Assembly (NCBI RefSeq): GCF_003856975.1
Contig: NZ_CP033107.1
Coordinates: 434,001-498,000, forward strand
Reading direction: 5' to 3'
Source of the DNA: Plantibacter sp. PA-3-X8
GTDB lineage: Bacteria > Actinomycetota > Actinomycetes > Actinomycetales > Microbacteriaceae
DNA: 64,000 nucleotides
The position numbers and the translations under genes are program-made. This document shows positions 42,259-50,756 of the stretch, one piece after another. Positions within the stretch are counted from its first letter, which is position 1. Each line of letters starts with the position of its first letter. The notes under the pieces are model-generated. The model did no database searches and was not told the DNA's origin. It worked only from the letters and a program-made list of their open reading frames with translations.

Positions 42259-43083
42259 CTACAGGAAGATGTCGGGGTAGAGCTCCGACTCGTCGACGCC
42301 CGGCGAGTACTTCGCGAGGTCGGTGACCCCGGCCTCCGCGAGGACGTCCTCCACGATGAGCGACCGACCCGTGAGCTCACGCGCCGACGCCGTCAGGACC
42401 TCGTAGGCCGCGTCGGCGTAGATCTCCGGGGTGCGACTCTTCGCCAGGAGGGCCTCGCCGCCGAGGATGTTGCCGACCGCCGCCGTCTTGATCGTCGTCT
42501 TCGGCCAGAGCGTGTTCGCGGCGATGCCGTCGCGTCCGAACTCGGCAGCGAGACCGAGCGTCACCATCGACATCCCGTACTTCGCGAGCGTGTAGCCGGT
42601 GTGCGCGCCGAGCCACTTCGGGTCGAGGTTGAGCGGCGGTGACAGCGACAGGATGTGCGGGTTCTCCGCGTCCTTCAGCATCGGGATGGCCGCCCGCGAC
42701 AGCATGAACGTCCCACGCACGTTCACGTCCTGCATGAGGTCGTACCGCTTCGCGTCGAGGTCGAGGGTCCGAGCGAGGCTGATGACGCTCGCGTTGTTGA
42801 CGACGATGTCGATGCCGCCGAACTCACCGGCCGTCTCGAACACGGCCCGCGTGATGTCGTCGTCGTTGCGGACGTCGCCGAGGATCGGGAGCGCCTGCCC
42901 ACCGGCCTCGCGGATCGCGTCCGCTGCGGTGTGGATCGTCCCCTCGAGGCGGGGATCGGGGGTGTCGGTCTTGGCGAGGATCGCGACGTTCGCGCCGTCG
43001 CGGGCCGCACGCAGGGCGATCGCGAGGCCGATGCCGCGGCTGCCGCCCGACATGAGGATGGTCTTGCCGGCGAGGGTGGTCAT
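42259..43083 (-). CDS. SDR oxidoreductase, HSDL2-like
   Basis: 274-residue short-chain dehydrogenase. The cofactor motif is SGGSRGIGLAIALRA, the NNAG equivalent reads VVNNASVIS, and the catalytic YTLAK is present. Its length and the C-terminal LIVEDVLAEAGVTDLAKYS are characteristic of the HSDL2-like group linked to fatty acid metabolism. The start overlaps the enoyl-CoA hydratase stop by four bases (ATGA), so it is the last gene of the four-gene beta-oxidation operon. Substrate not determinable. Confidence 0.85.
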   Translation of the reverse strand: MTTLAGKTILMSGGSRGIGLAIALRAARDGANVAILAKTDTPDPRLEGTIHTAADAIREAGGQALPILGDVRNDDDITRAVFETAGEFGGIDIVVNNASVISLARTLDLDAKRYDLMQDVNVRGTFMLSRAAIPMLKDAENPHILSLSPPLNLDPKWLGAHTGYTLAKYGMSMVTLGLAAEFGRDGIAANTLWPKTTIKTAAVGNILGGEALLAKSRTPEIYADAAYEVLTASARELTGRSLIVEDVLAEAGVTDLAKYSPGVDESELYPDIFL

Positions 43084-43913
43084 GCGGTGGGCTCCTTCGG
43101 GGTGGTGGTGGTCGACGCGGCGGCGCGCTTCGCCGACGCGGCGGCGAACGCTGCGACGCGCGCGACCGACTCGGGCGTCTCGATCGCCGCGCCGATCGTG
43201 CGGGCTTCGTCGTCGAGGGCGTCCTGGTAGCCACGGCCGACACTCTCGCGCAGCAGCCGCCGCGCCTGACCGAACGCCGCCGTGGCTCCGGCCAACCAGA
43301 ACGCGGCCACCTCGCGGGCGCGGGCGTCGAGCTGCTCGGCGGGGACCACCTCGGTCACGAGCCCCCAGTCGAGTGCCTCCTCGGCGCTCAGCATCCGCGG
43401 GCCGAGGGTGAGCTCGAGCGCCCGACGCATCCCGACCGCCTCGGGCAGCAGGGTGCTCACGCCGCAGTCCGGAGTCAGGCCGATGTCGGCGTACTTGCTG
43501 ACGAACTTCGCCCGGTCGGACGCGATGATCACGTCGGCGACGAGCATGAACCCCAGCCCACCGCCCGCGACAGCCCCCTGGACGGCGGCGACGATCGGCT
43601 TCGCGACCGACTGCAGCGTCCGGTGGCCCTCGTGGATGATGTCGGCGAGCTCGGTGACGAAGGCGCCCGTCGATCCCTCGCTGCCGTCACCCATCCGCGA
43701 CATCGCGAGGACGTCGCCACCCGCGCAGAACGCCGGACCGTTGGCGTCGAACAGGACCGCCCGGACGTCGTCGCGCTCCGCGATCTCGAGGGCGAGGTCG
43801 CGCCACCGTCTGGCCGCACGGTCGTCGATCGCGTTGAGGCTCGCGGGCCGGTTGAGCGTGAGGTGCGCGAGGCCGTCGCTCACCTCGAAGAGGATGGTGT
43901 CGTCGCTGGTCAC
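43080..43913 (-). CDS. Enoyl-CoA hydratase/isomerase
   Basis: 277-residue crotonase-fold protein. The oxyanion-hole segments are PAFCAGGDVLAMSRMG and AVQGAVAGGGLGFMLVADV. In classical hydratases two glutamates catalyse; here the second position reads YADIGLTPDCG, with Asp in place of Glu, which fits isomerase- or PaaG-like members more than ECH1. The GTG at 43913 is preceded by AGGGAG. It lies between two SDR genes in the operon and overlaps the downstream one. Likely acts on short or branched 2-enoyl-CoA. Confidence 0.85.
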   Translation of the reverse strand: MTSDDTILFEVSDGLAHLTLNRPASLNAIDDRAARRWRDLALEIAERDDVRAVLFDANGPAFCAGGDVLAMSRMGDGSEGSTGAFVTELADIIHEGHRTLQSVAKPIVAAVQGAVAGGGLGFMLVADVIIASDRAKFVSKYADIGLTPDCGVSTLLPEAVGMRRALELTLGPRMLSAEEALDWGLVTEVVPAEQLDARAREVAAFWLAGATAAFGQARRLLRESVGRGYQDALDDEARTIGAAIETPESVARVAAFAAASAKRAAASTTTTPKEPTA

Positions 43914-43962
43914 GGAGTGGCTCCCTGGTCGGTGGATGGGTTCGTCGGCATCGGAGAGCCGG

Positions 43963-44742
43963 TCATTTCGGCGCCATCCGGATCGCGCCGTCGAGGCGGA
44001 TCGTCTCACCGTTGAGGTAGCCGTTCTCGACGATGTGCAGCGCGAGCGAGGCGTACTCGTCGGGGCGGCCGAGGCGGGCCGGGTACGGCACCTGGTGCCC
44101 GAGCGACTCCTGCGCCGCCTCGGGCAGTCCGGCGAGCATGGGTGTCTCCATGATGCCGGGCGCGATCGTCACGACCCGGATCCCGAAACGCGCCAGCTCG
44201 CGGGCGATCGGCAGCGTCATCGAGTGCACCGCGCCCTTGGACGCGGCGTAGGCGGGCTGGCCGATCTGTCCGTCGAAGGCGGCGACGGACGCGGTGTTGA
44301 TGATGACGCCGCGGTCTCCTGCGCCGTCGACGGGATCACCGTCCGGATCGTTGTGCTGCATCGCGTCGGCGGTCAGCCGGATGACGTTGAAGGTGCCGAG
44401 GACGTTGACGCGCAGGACGCGTTCGAAGGCACCGAGGTCCGCCGGGCCGTCGCGGCCGAGCACCTTCGCCGGTGGTGCGATGCCGGCGCAGTTCACGACG
44501 ACCCGCAGCGGTCCACGCGCCACCGCCGCTTCGACCGCCGCCTGCACCTGCTCGCCGTCGGTGACGTCGGCTGGCACGAAGGTCGCGAACCCGCCGAGCT
44601 CCTCGGCCCGCTCCGCCCCGGGTGAACCGGGGAGGTCGACGAGCACGACGCGCGCACCGGCACCGGCCAGCCGTGTCGCCGTCGCGAATCCGAGTCCCGA
44701 GGCGCCGCCGGTGACGATCGCCGAACTGCCGGTCACATCCAT
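43963..44742 (-). CDS. 3-hydroxyacyl-CoA dehydrogenase, SDR (HSD17B10) type
   Basis: 259-residue SDR. Cofactor motif TGGASGLGFATATRLAGAG, NCAG at VVNCAGIAPP, catalytic YAASKGAVHSM and the C-terminal MLAGLPEAAQ...VPYPARLGRP typical of HSD10-like 3-hydroxy-2-methylbutyryl-CoA dehydrogenases, which act in isoleucine breakdown. It follows the thiolase gene by 33 bases. Products of such a pathway include propionyl-CoA, matching the prp operon just downstream on the same strand. Confidence 0.87.
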   Translation of the reverse strand: MDVTGSSAIVTGGASGLGFATATRLAGAGARVVLVDLPGSPGAERAEELGGFATFVPADVTDGEQVQAAVEAAVARGPLRVVVNCAGIAPPAKVLGRDGPADLGAFERVLRVNVLGTFNVIRLTADAMQHNDPDGDPVDGAGDRGVIINTASVAAFDGQIGQPAYAASKGAVHSMTLPIARELARFGIRVVTIAPGIMETPMLAGLPEAAQESLGHQVPYPARLGRPDEYASLALHIVENGYLNGETIRLDGAIRMAPK

Positions 44743-44775
44743 GTGCTGGTTCCCTTCACGTGGTGGGCGCGCCCA

Positions 44776-45963
44776 TCAGAGGCGCTCGATGATCGTCGCG
44801 TTGGCCATACCGCCGCCCTCGCACATCGTCTGCAGCCCGTAGCGGCCGCCGGTCGCCTCGAGCTGGCCGAGGAGGGTGGCGAGGAGCTTCGTCCCGGAGG
44901 CGCCGAGCGGGTGCCCGAGGGCGATCGCCCCACCCCGCGGATTGAGCCGGTCGTCGTCCACCCCGAACTCGCGTTGCCACGCGAGCGGGACGGACGCGAA
45001 CGCCTCGTTGACCTCGAACGCGTCGATGTCGTCGATACCGAGCCCGCTGCGCTCCAGGATGCGGCGGGTGGCGGGGAGGATGCCGGTGAGCATCTCGATC
45101 GGGTCGCTCCCGACCGCGGCGAAGGAGACGAAGCGCGCACGCGGCGTCAGCCCCAGCTCGAGCGCCCGGACCTCGCTCATGATGAGCGCGGCGGAGGCGC
45201 CGTCGGTGAGCGGTGAGGCGTTCCCCGGGGTGATCCGCCAGGCGATCTCGGGGAAGCGCGCCGCGAGCCGCTCGTCGCGGAAGACGGCGGGGAGTCCGGC
45301 GAGCGCCTCGGGGGTCGTCCCGGCACGGACCGTCTCGTCGGTCGTGACGACGGAACCGTCGGGGAGGGTGACGGCGACGACCTCGCCGTCGAACCCGCCG
45401 GACGCCCAGGTCGCGGCGGCGCGCTCGTGGGAGCGGGCGGCGAAGGAGTCGAGCTCCTCGCGGCTGAGGTTCCAGCGGGCGGCGATGAGTTCGGCGGAGA
45501 CACCCTGGCCGACGAGGCCATCGGGGAAGCGGGCTCGGAGGGCGGAGCCGAAGGGGTCTGCCCGCTGCACGTTGGAGCCCATCGGCGCCCGACTCATCGA
45601 TTCGACACCGCAGGCGATGACGACGTCGTTGCCGGCCGACATGACGCTCTGCGCGGCGAAGGTGGTGGCCTGCTGGCTGGAGCCGCACTGCCGGTCGATG
45701 GTGGTGCCGGGCGTCTCCTGCGGGAGGCCTGCGGCGAGCGCCGCGTTCCGCGCGATGTTCTGCCCCTGCTCGCCGGACTGGGTGACGCAGCCGGCGTAGA
45801 CGTCCTCGACGACCGCGGGATCGATCCCGGTCCGCTCCACGAGCGCACGGATCGTGCCGGCGAGGAGGTCCGTCGGGTGCACGGCGTTCAGCGCACCGCC
45901 CGGTTTGCCCCGGCCGGACGGCGTCCGGATCGCGTCGACGATCACTGCAGTGCGCATAGCCAT
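44776..45963 (-). CDS. Acetyl-CoA C-acyltransferase (thiolase)
   Basis: 395-residue degradative thiolase. The acyl-accepting Cys93 is in DRQCGSSQQAT, and the two C-terminal motifs are GGAIALGHPLGASGTK and MCEGGGMANA. SGEQGQNIARNAALAAG and SMSRAPMGSN are standard. It is the first gene of the operon thiolase - SDR - enoyl-CoA hydratase - SDR. AAGGAGATGG precedes the ATG. Chain-length preference cannot be deduced. Confidence 0.92.
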   Translation of the reverse strand: MAMRTAVIVDAIRTPSGRGKPGGALNAVHPTDLLAGTIRALVERTGIDPAVVEDVYAGCVTQSGEQGQNIARNAALAAGLPQETPGTTIDRQCGSSQQATTFAAQSVMSAGNDVVIACGVESMSRAPMGSNVQRADPFGSALRARFPDGLVGQGVSAELIAARWNLSREELDSFAARSHERAAATWASGGFDGEVVAVTLPDGSVVTTDETVRAGTTPEALAGLPAVFRDERLAARFPEIAWRITPGNASPLTDGASAALIMSEVRALELGLTPRARFVSFAAVGSDPIEMLTGILPATRRILERSGLGIDDIDAFEVNEAFASVPLAWQREFGVDDDRLNPRGGAIALGHPLGASGTKLLATLLGQLEATGGRYGLQTMCEGGGMANATIIERL

Positions 45964-46021
45964 CTCCTTCGAGGTCTGCGTCCACCCTAGGCCTGGCGCC
46001 TGCGCGTGCGGCGGCGGTTGT

Positions 46022-46045
46022 CGCCCTTCGACAAGCGAGGGGCCG
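46022..46045. repeat. Degenerate family B repeat (B7)
   Basis: CGCCCTTCGACAAGCGAGGGG, a truncated minus-oriented copy between the divergent thiolase and trhO genes. Confidence 0.7.
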
Positions 46046-46107
46046 GAACGTCCGTGTCCGCTGGACCGGCCCGACGATCCGCGGTCGGCGCCACGTACGA
46101 TTGAGCG

Positions 46108-47091
46108 GTGGCCGACCCGAAGATCCTCCTGTACTACGCGTTCGCTCCCCTGGCGGACCCGGAGGCGATCCGGCTGTGGCAGCGCGACCTCTGCGAGTCA
46201 CTCGGTCTCCGTGGTCGCATCCTCATCTCGAAGGACGGCATCAACGGCACCGTCGGCGGCGAGCTCGACGCCTGCAAGCTCTACGTCCGGAAGACGAAGG
46301 AGCACCCCGCGTTCCGCGACCTCGACGTGAAGTGGAGCGACGGCTCCGGCTTCGACGAGGACGACCCCGTGCGCACGGCCAGGCACCGACCCGCGCCCTG
46401 GCGTCGGAGCAGCGACTTCCCGAAGCTCAGCGTGAAGGTGCGCGAGGAGATCGTGTCCTTCGGCGCCCCCGGTGAGCTCGTGGTGGACGAGCACGGCGTC
46501 ACCGGCGGCGGGGTGCACCTGCAGCCGACGGAACTGCACGAGCTCGTCGCGGAGCGCGGCGACGACGTCGTGTTCTTCGACGGCCGGAACGCCTTCGAGG
46601 CCGAGATCGGGCGGTTCGCCGGTGCGGTCGTGCCCGACGTCGCGACCACCCGGGACTTCGTCGCCGAACTCGACAGCGGCAAGTACGACCACCTGAAGGA
46701 CAAGCCGGTCGTCACCTACTGCACGGGCGGCATCCGCTGCGAGGTGCTCTCGGGACTCATGCGCTCTCGCGGCTTCGGCGAGGTGTACCAGCTCGACGGC
46801 GGCATCGTCCGGTACGGCGAGCAGTTCGGCGACGACGGCCTGTGGGAGGGATCCCTGTACGTGTTCGACAAGCGGGGCTCGCTCGAGTTCAGTGATCATG
46901 CGGCCGTCATCGGACACTGCGTCGTCTGCGACGCGTCGACGAAGCACCTGCAGAACTGCGCGGACCCCTCCTGCAAGACGCAGTTGGTCGTGTGCGAGGC
47001 GCACGCGGACGGGCCGGACGGCGGCCCGCGATGCGCCGTGCACACCGGGGCCGACGTCTCCACCGATGCTCGCACCGGCCGGCCGGCCTGA
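46108..47091 (+). CDS. trhO: tRNA uridine(34) hydroxylase, rhodanese-like (TrhO)
   Basis: 327-residue rhodanese-domain protein of the YceA/TrhO family, which hydroxylates U34 of tRNA to ho5U using oxygen. The N-terminal acylphosphatase-like domain has [16 protein letters not shown]; the rhodanese loop is [12 protein letters not shown] with catalytic Cys205. The C-terminal Cys-rich tail ([14 protein letters not shown]...CKTQLVVC) probably binds a metal. The start is GTG, six bases after TACGAT, a leaderless pattern. It is followed 12 bases later by the SRPBCC gene, suggesting an operon. Confidence 0.88.
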   Translation: MADPKILLYYAFAPLADPEAIRLWQRDLCESLGLRGRILISKDGINGTVGGELDACKLYVRKTKEHPAFRDLDVKWSDGSGFDEDDPVRTARHRPAPWRRSSDFPKLSVKVREEIVSFGAPGELVVDEHGVTGGGVHLQPTELHELVAERGDDVVFFDGRNAFEAEIGRFAGAVVPDVATTRDFVAELDSGKYDHLKDKPVVTYCTGGIRCEVLSGLMRSRGFGEVYQLDGGIVRYGEQFGDDGLWEGSLYVFDKRGSLEFSDHAAVIGHCVVCDASTKHLQNCADPSCKTQLVVCEAHADGPDGGPRCAVHTGADVSTDARTGRPA

Positions 47092-47103
47092 GCCGTCACC
47101 GTC

Positions 47104-47577
47104 ATGACCGCCCACTTCCGCCTCCGCACCGAGCTCGCCGGGACGATGCAGCAGGCCTTCGACCTCTCGCGGTCGATCGACGCCCACCTCGGCTCGATGG
47201 CGGACACCGGTGAACGGGCGGTCGGCGGCGTGACCTCCGGGCTGATCGGCCTCGGTGAGACCGTCACCTGGCGGGCGAAGCACTTCGGCGTGCCGTGGAC
47301 GATGACGAGTCGGATCACCGCGTTCCAGGAACCCCACCGGTTCACCGATGAACAGGTGTCCGGTCCGTTCCGGACGTTCCGCCACGTCCACCTCTTCGAA
47401 CCGCTCGAGCGCCCGATGGGGACGGCGCGGACCATCATGCTCGACGACGTCACGTTCTCGGCGCCGTTCGGTCCGCTCGGGGTGGTGGCCGAACACGTCG
47501 CGCTCACCCGGCACCTGCGACGGCTCATCGAGTCGCGGAACCGGTGGTTGGCTGAGGCACTTCGACAAGCTCAGTGA
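47104..47577 (+). CDS. SRPBCC-family protein
   Basis: 157-residue protein of the Bet v 1/START-like SRPBCC superfamily: FRLRTELAGTMQQAFDLSRS at the N-terminus, WRAKHFGVPWTMTSRITAFQ and FRHVHLFEP in the core, and a long C-terminal helix. Such proteins bind hydrophobic ligands or act as cyclase-like enzymes; the ligand here is unknown. The last residues (ALRQAQ) and the stop codon are provided by a family B repeat, so the original C-terminus has apparently been replaced or trimmed. Confidence 0.8.
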   Translation: MTAHFRLRTELAGTMQQAFDLSRSIDAHLGSMADTGERAVGGVTSGLIGLGETVTWRAKHFGVPWTMTSRITAFQEPHRFTDEQVSGPFRTFRHVHLFEPLERPMGTARTIMLDDVTFSAPFGPLGVVAEHVALTRHLRRLIESRNRWLAEALRQAQ

Positions 47578-47680
47578 CCGATAGGTGCGGCTCAGTGACC
47601 GGAGGGTGCGGCGGTCCGGCCACTGAGCTTGTCGAAGTGTCGAAGGGCGGCGGTCCGGTCCCTGAGCCTGTCGAAGGGCG
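47557..47680. repeat. Family B repeat cluster B8
   Basis: A minus-oriented copy (CACTTCGACAAGCTCAGTGA, 47559-47578) contains the SRPBCC stop codon. Two plus-oriented copies follow: CCACTGAGCTTGTCGAAGTG (47619-47638) and GTCCCTGAGCCTGTCGAAGG (47659-47678), with a partial CTCAGTGACC between them. Confidence 0.85.
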
Positions 47681-47760
47681 ACTACCTCGACATCGAGACA
47701 ACCCGACACCCGTCGTGCCGCGCCCTGACCGCGCACATCCGCCCCTGCCAAAATGGAGCC

Positions 47761-48714
47761 ATGGGTGCTCGCACGAAGTCGAAACTGGCCATCATCGGGG
47801 CGGGGAGCGTCGGTTCGTCCCTCGCCTACGCCTCGCTCATCCGCGGCAGCGCCCGGCGGGTGGCGCTCTACGACATCGACGGCAAGCGGGCCTCGGCCGA
47901 GGTCCTCGACCTCGCCCATGGGACGCAGTTCACCGGGTCGAGCAGCATCACGGGCGGTGACGACATCTCGGTCGTCGCCGATGCGGACGTCGTCGTGATC
48001 ACGGCCGGCGCGAAGCAGGAACCCGGCCAGACCCGACTCGACCTCGCTGGCACGAACATCCGTATCCTCGAGCAGCTGCTCCCGAAACTCGTCGAGCACG
48101 CACCAGACGCCGTCTACATGCTCGTCACGAACCCGTGCGACGTCCTCACCGTCGCCGCCCAGCAGATCACGGGGCTGCCGCGCGAACGCGTCTTCTCCTC
48201 CGGCACCGTCCTCGACACCTCCCGGCTGCGCTGGTTGCTCGCTGAGCGCGCGGGTGTCGCGACCTCGGCGGTGCACGCACTCATCGTCGGTGAGCACGGC
48301 GACAGCGAACTGCCGCTGTGGTCGCAGGCGACCATCGGTCCCGTCCCGATCCTCGACTGGGAGCTGCCCGACGGCTCGCGCTTCACGGAGCAGCAGCTCG
48401 ACGAGATCGCGACCGACGTCCGGACGGCCGCCTATCGCGTCATCGAGGGCAAGGGCGCGACGAACTACGCCATCGGGCTGTCGGGTGCTCGCATCGTCGA
48501 GGCCATCCTCGGCGACGAGCACGCCATCCTGCCGGTGAGCACCGTGCTCGACGGGTACCACGGCGTCAGCGGGGTCGCCCTGTCGGTGCCGAGCATCGTC
48601 GACCGTTCGGGCGTGCGCTCGGTGGTCGAGGTCGCGATGTCGCCCCGCGAGGAACAGCAGTTCGCCGACTCGGCCGCTGCAGTCCGCGCGTCGCTCGACT
48701 CGCTCGGGCTGTAG
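47761..48714 (+). CDS. ldh: L-lactate dehydrogenase (NAD-dependent)
   Basis: 317-residue cytoplasmic enzyme interconverting pyruvate and L-lactate. NAD motif [16 protein letters not shown], substrate-binding loop [23 protein letters not shown], and the active-site [12 protein letters not shown] with His179. Gln in KQEPGQTR matches LDH rather than malate dehydrogenase (Arg there). The ATG at 47761 is supported by GGAG at five bases, and an upstream CAAAAT could also make it leaderless. Together with lldD the organism can both make and use L-lactate. Repeat A6 starts 26 bases after the stop. Confidence 0.92.
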   Translation: MGARTKSKLAIIGAGSVGSSLAYASLIRGSARRVALYDIDGKRASAEVLDLAHGTQFTGSSSITGGDDISVVADADVVVITAGAKQEPGQTRLDLAGTNIRILEQLLPKLVEHAPDAVYMLVTNPCDVLTVAAQQITGLPRERVFSSGTVLDTSRLRWLLAERAGVATSAVHALIVGEHGDSELPLWSQATIGPVPILDWELPDGSRFTEQQLDEIATDVRTAAYRVIEGKGATNYAIGLSGARIVEAILGDEHAILPVSTVLDGYHGVSGVALSVPSIVDRSGVRSVVEVAMSPREEQQFADSAAAVRASLDSLGL

Positions 48715-48740
48715 CAGCCGACCTCCTCCTCGGCTCCGCC

Positions 48741-48815
48741 GTCCCTGTCTCAGGAGAGGTGCGGCGCGCCGCCCCGATGCGCCCACGCCACGCCGGGCAT
48801 CTCCTGAGACGGGGC
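48741..48815. repeat. Family A element, copy A6
   Basis: GTCCCTGTCTCAGGAGAG (48741-48758) pairs with CATCTCCTGAGACGGGGCC (to 48815) over the GTCTCAGGAGA core; inner arms GCGGCGCGCC and CACGCCGGG. Located after ldh and before the ABC operon. Confidence 0.85.
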
Positions 48816-48927
48816 CACGGCGCCTTCACCGGGATCTCCCCCGAGCGGCCGATGCGCAACCGGTGTCGGCCCCGATAGCGTTGCAGGACGAGGCGCGGAT
48901 CCGGCCGCGCCCCTGGGGAGGCACCGG

Positions 48928-49833
48928 ATGACCGCTGGCGTGACGATCGAGTTCGATGGACTCTCGAAATCCTTCGGGGCGGTGCAGGCGGTCGACGACT
49001 TGACGTTCCACGTGGAACCGGGCAAGGTCACCGGCTTCCTCGGCCCGAACGGCGCCGGGAAGACGACGACCCTGCGCATGCTACTCGGCCTCGTGCAACC
49101 GACGTCGGGGAGGGCGACCTTCGGCGGTGTCCCCTACGCCAAGCTGCCGGTCCCAGCAGCGACCGTCGGAGCGGCTCTCGAGGCGGCGAGCTTCGTCCCC
49201 GGCCGCACCGCCCGCAACCATCTGCGCGTGCACGCCTCGGCAGCGCGTCTGCCGGCGAGCCGGGTGGACGTCGTGCTCGCGCAGGTCGGGCTGCTCGAGG
49301 TCGCCGACCGACGCGTCGCCGGGTACTCACTCGGCATGCGACAACGGCTCGGCCTCGCGACCGCGCTCCTCGGCGACCCCGGTGTGCTCGTCCTCGACGA
49401 ACCGATCAACGGGCTCGACCCCGAGGGGATCAAGTGGATCCGCGGCTTCCTCACCGCACTCGCGGCCGAAGGTCGGACCGTCCTCATCAGCTCGCACCTG
49501 CTCAGCGAGGTGCAGCAGTCCGTCGACGAGGTCGTGATCATCGCGAAGGGACGGCTTGCGCACGTGGGCACGCTCGCGAGCCTCGACGCCGCCGACACCC
49601 TGCGCGTCGTCGTGAACTCCCCGGAGCACGAGCGGCTCGCGACGGCGCTGACCGCCGCGGGGTACACCTTCGACCAGGCCCGCGCGGGGCTCGTCGTGCA
49701 CGATGTGGAGGCGATCGACATCGGCCGGGTCGCGCTCGCCGCCGGCATTCCGCTCAGTGCGTTGTCGCGGCATCGATCAGGGCTCGAGGATTCGTTCCTC
49801 GCGCTCGTCAGCGGTGGGGAGGACCACGCATGA
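48928..49833 (+). CDS. ABC transporter ATP-binding protein
   Basis: 301-residue ATPase of the ABC-2 exporter type. Walker A GPNGAGKTT is at 39-47, signature YSLGMRQRLGLA, Walker B VLVLDEPINGLDPEG, and the switch His in LISSHLLSE. The C-terminal ~80 residues are the regulatory domain of CcmA/NatA-like subunits. Its stop overlaps the permease start (ATGA at 49830-49833). Substrate unknown; bacitracin- or Na+-type export systems share this layout. Confidence 0.9.
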   Translation: MTAGVTIEFDGLSKSFGAVQAVDDLTFHVEPGKVTGFLGPNGAGKTTTLRMLLGLVQPTSGRATFGGVPYAKLPVPAATVGAALEAASFVPGRTARNHLRVHASAARLPASRVDVVLAQVGLLEVADRRVAGYSLGMRQRLGLATALLGDPGVLVLDEPINGLDPEGIKWIRGFLTALAAEGRTVLISSHLLSEVQQSVDEVVIIAKGRLAHVGTLASLDAADTLRVVVNSPEHERLATALTAAGYTFDQARAGLVVHDVEAIDIGRVALAAGIPLSALSRHRSGLEDSFLALVSGGEDHA

Positions 49834-50654
49834 CCTCACTACTGGCAGCCATCCGCTCCGAGTTCCTCAAGGTGTTCACCACCCGCGTGTGGTGGGGCCT
49901 CGCGCTCATCCTGTTCGTGTACGTCGGGTTCGCCGCGGCCGGGGCGGCGCTCCTCTTCGCCAACATCCCGGGCGCGGCCGAGTCCAGCGGGGCCGGGGCG
50001 CAGGCGACGAGCGAGATGCTCACCCAACCCGGTCTCATCTACGGCTTCGCGACGAGCATCGGGTACGTCTTCCCCGTCCTGCTCGGTGCGCTCGCCACGA
50101 CCGGCGAGTTCCGGCATCAGAGCCTGACGCCGACGTTCCTCGCCAACCCGAACCGCGGCCACGTCCTCGTCGGCAAGGTCCTGGCACTGACCGGGGTCGG
50201 CGCGCTGTACGGCGTGATCGCGCTGGTCGCGTCCGTCGGTCTCGGCGGCGGCGCCCTGGCCATCAGCGGCATCGACCCGATGCTGACCGACCCCGACACC
50301 TGGGCGCTCATCGGCCGTGCGGTACTCGCGATGGCCCTGTGGGGTGCGATCGGCGTCGGTCTCGGGGCGGTGCTGCCGAGCCAGGTGGGCGCGATCATCG
50401 TCGTGCTGGCCTTCACGCAGTTCGTCGAGCCGCTGCTGCGCCTGGCCTCCTCATTCTCCGAGGTCACCGCGTCCATCGGCCGGTTCCTGCCGGGTGCTGC
50501 GACGGACGCGCTCGTCGGACCGAGCTTCTACTCGATGATGTCCGCTCAGCAGGACGCGCTGACCTGGTGGCAGGGCGGACTCGTCCTCCTCGGCATCGGG
50601 GTCGTCGTCGCGCTCATCGGCTACGCCACGACCTGGCACCGCGACGTCACCTAG
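49830..50654 (+). CDS. ABC-2 type transporter permease
   Basis: 274-residue membrane protein with about six hydrophobic helices. The N-terminal SLLAAIRSEFLKVFTTRVWW and the loop TGEFRHQSLTPTFLANPNR are typical of ABC-2 (NatB-like) permeases whose ATPase is encoded next door. Translationally coupled to the ATPase gene. The pair would form a homodimeric exporter; the cargo is unknown. GGTGGGGAGG precedes the start. Confidence 0.88.
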   Translation: MTSLLAAIRSEFLKVFTTRVWWGLALILFVYVGFAAAGAALLFANIPGAAESSGAGAQATSEMLTQPGLIYGFATSIGYVFPVLLGALATTGEFRHQSLTPTFLANPNRGHVLVGKVLALTGVGALYGVIALVASVGLGGGALAISGIDPMLTDPDTWALIGRAVLAMALWGAIGVGLGAVLPSQVGAIIVVLAFTQFVEPLLRLASSFSEVTASIGRFLPGAATDALVGPSFYSMMSAQQDALTWWQGGLVLLGIGVVVALIGYATTWHRDVT

Positions 50655-50756
50655 GCACGGCGGGCGCGATGGCTCAAGCCAGCCAGCCTCTCGCCGGCGA
50701 GGCGTAGGCTCGACGGACAGCCACCGACCGGTCACCGCACCGGAGACAGGAGCACC

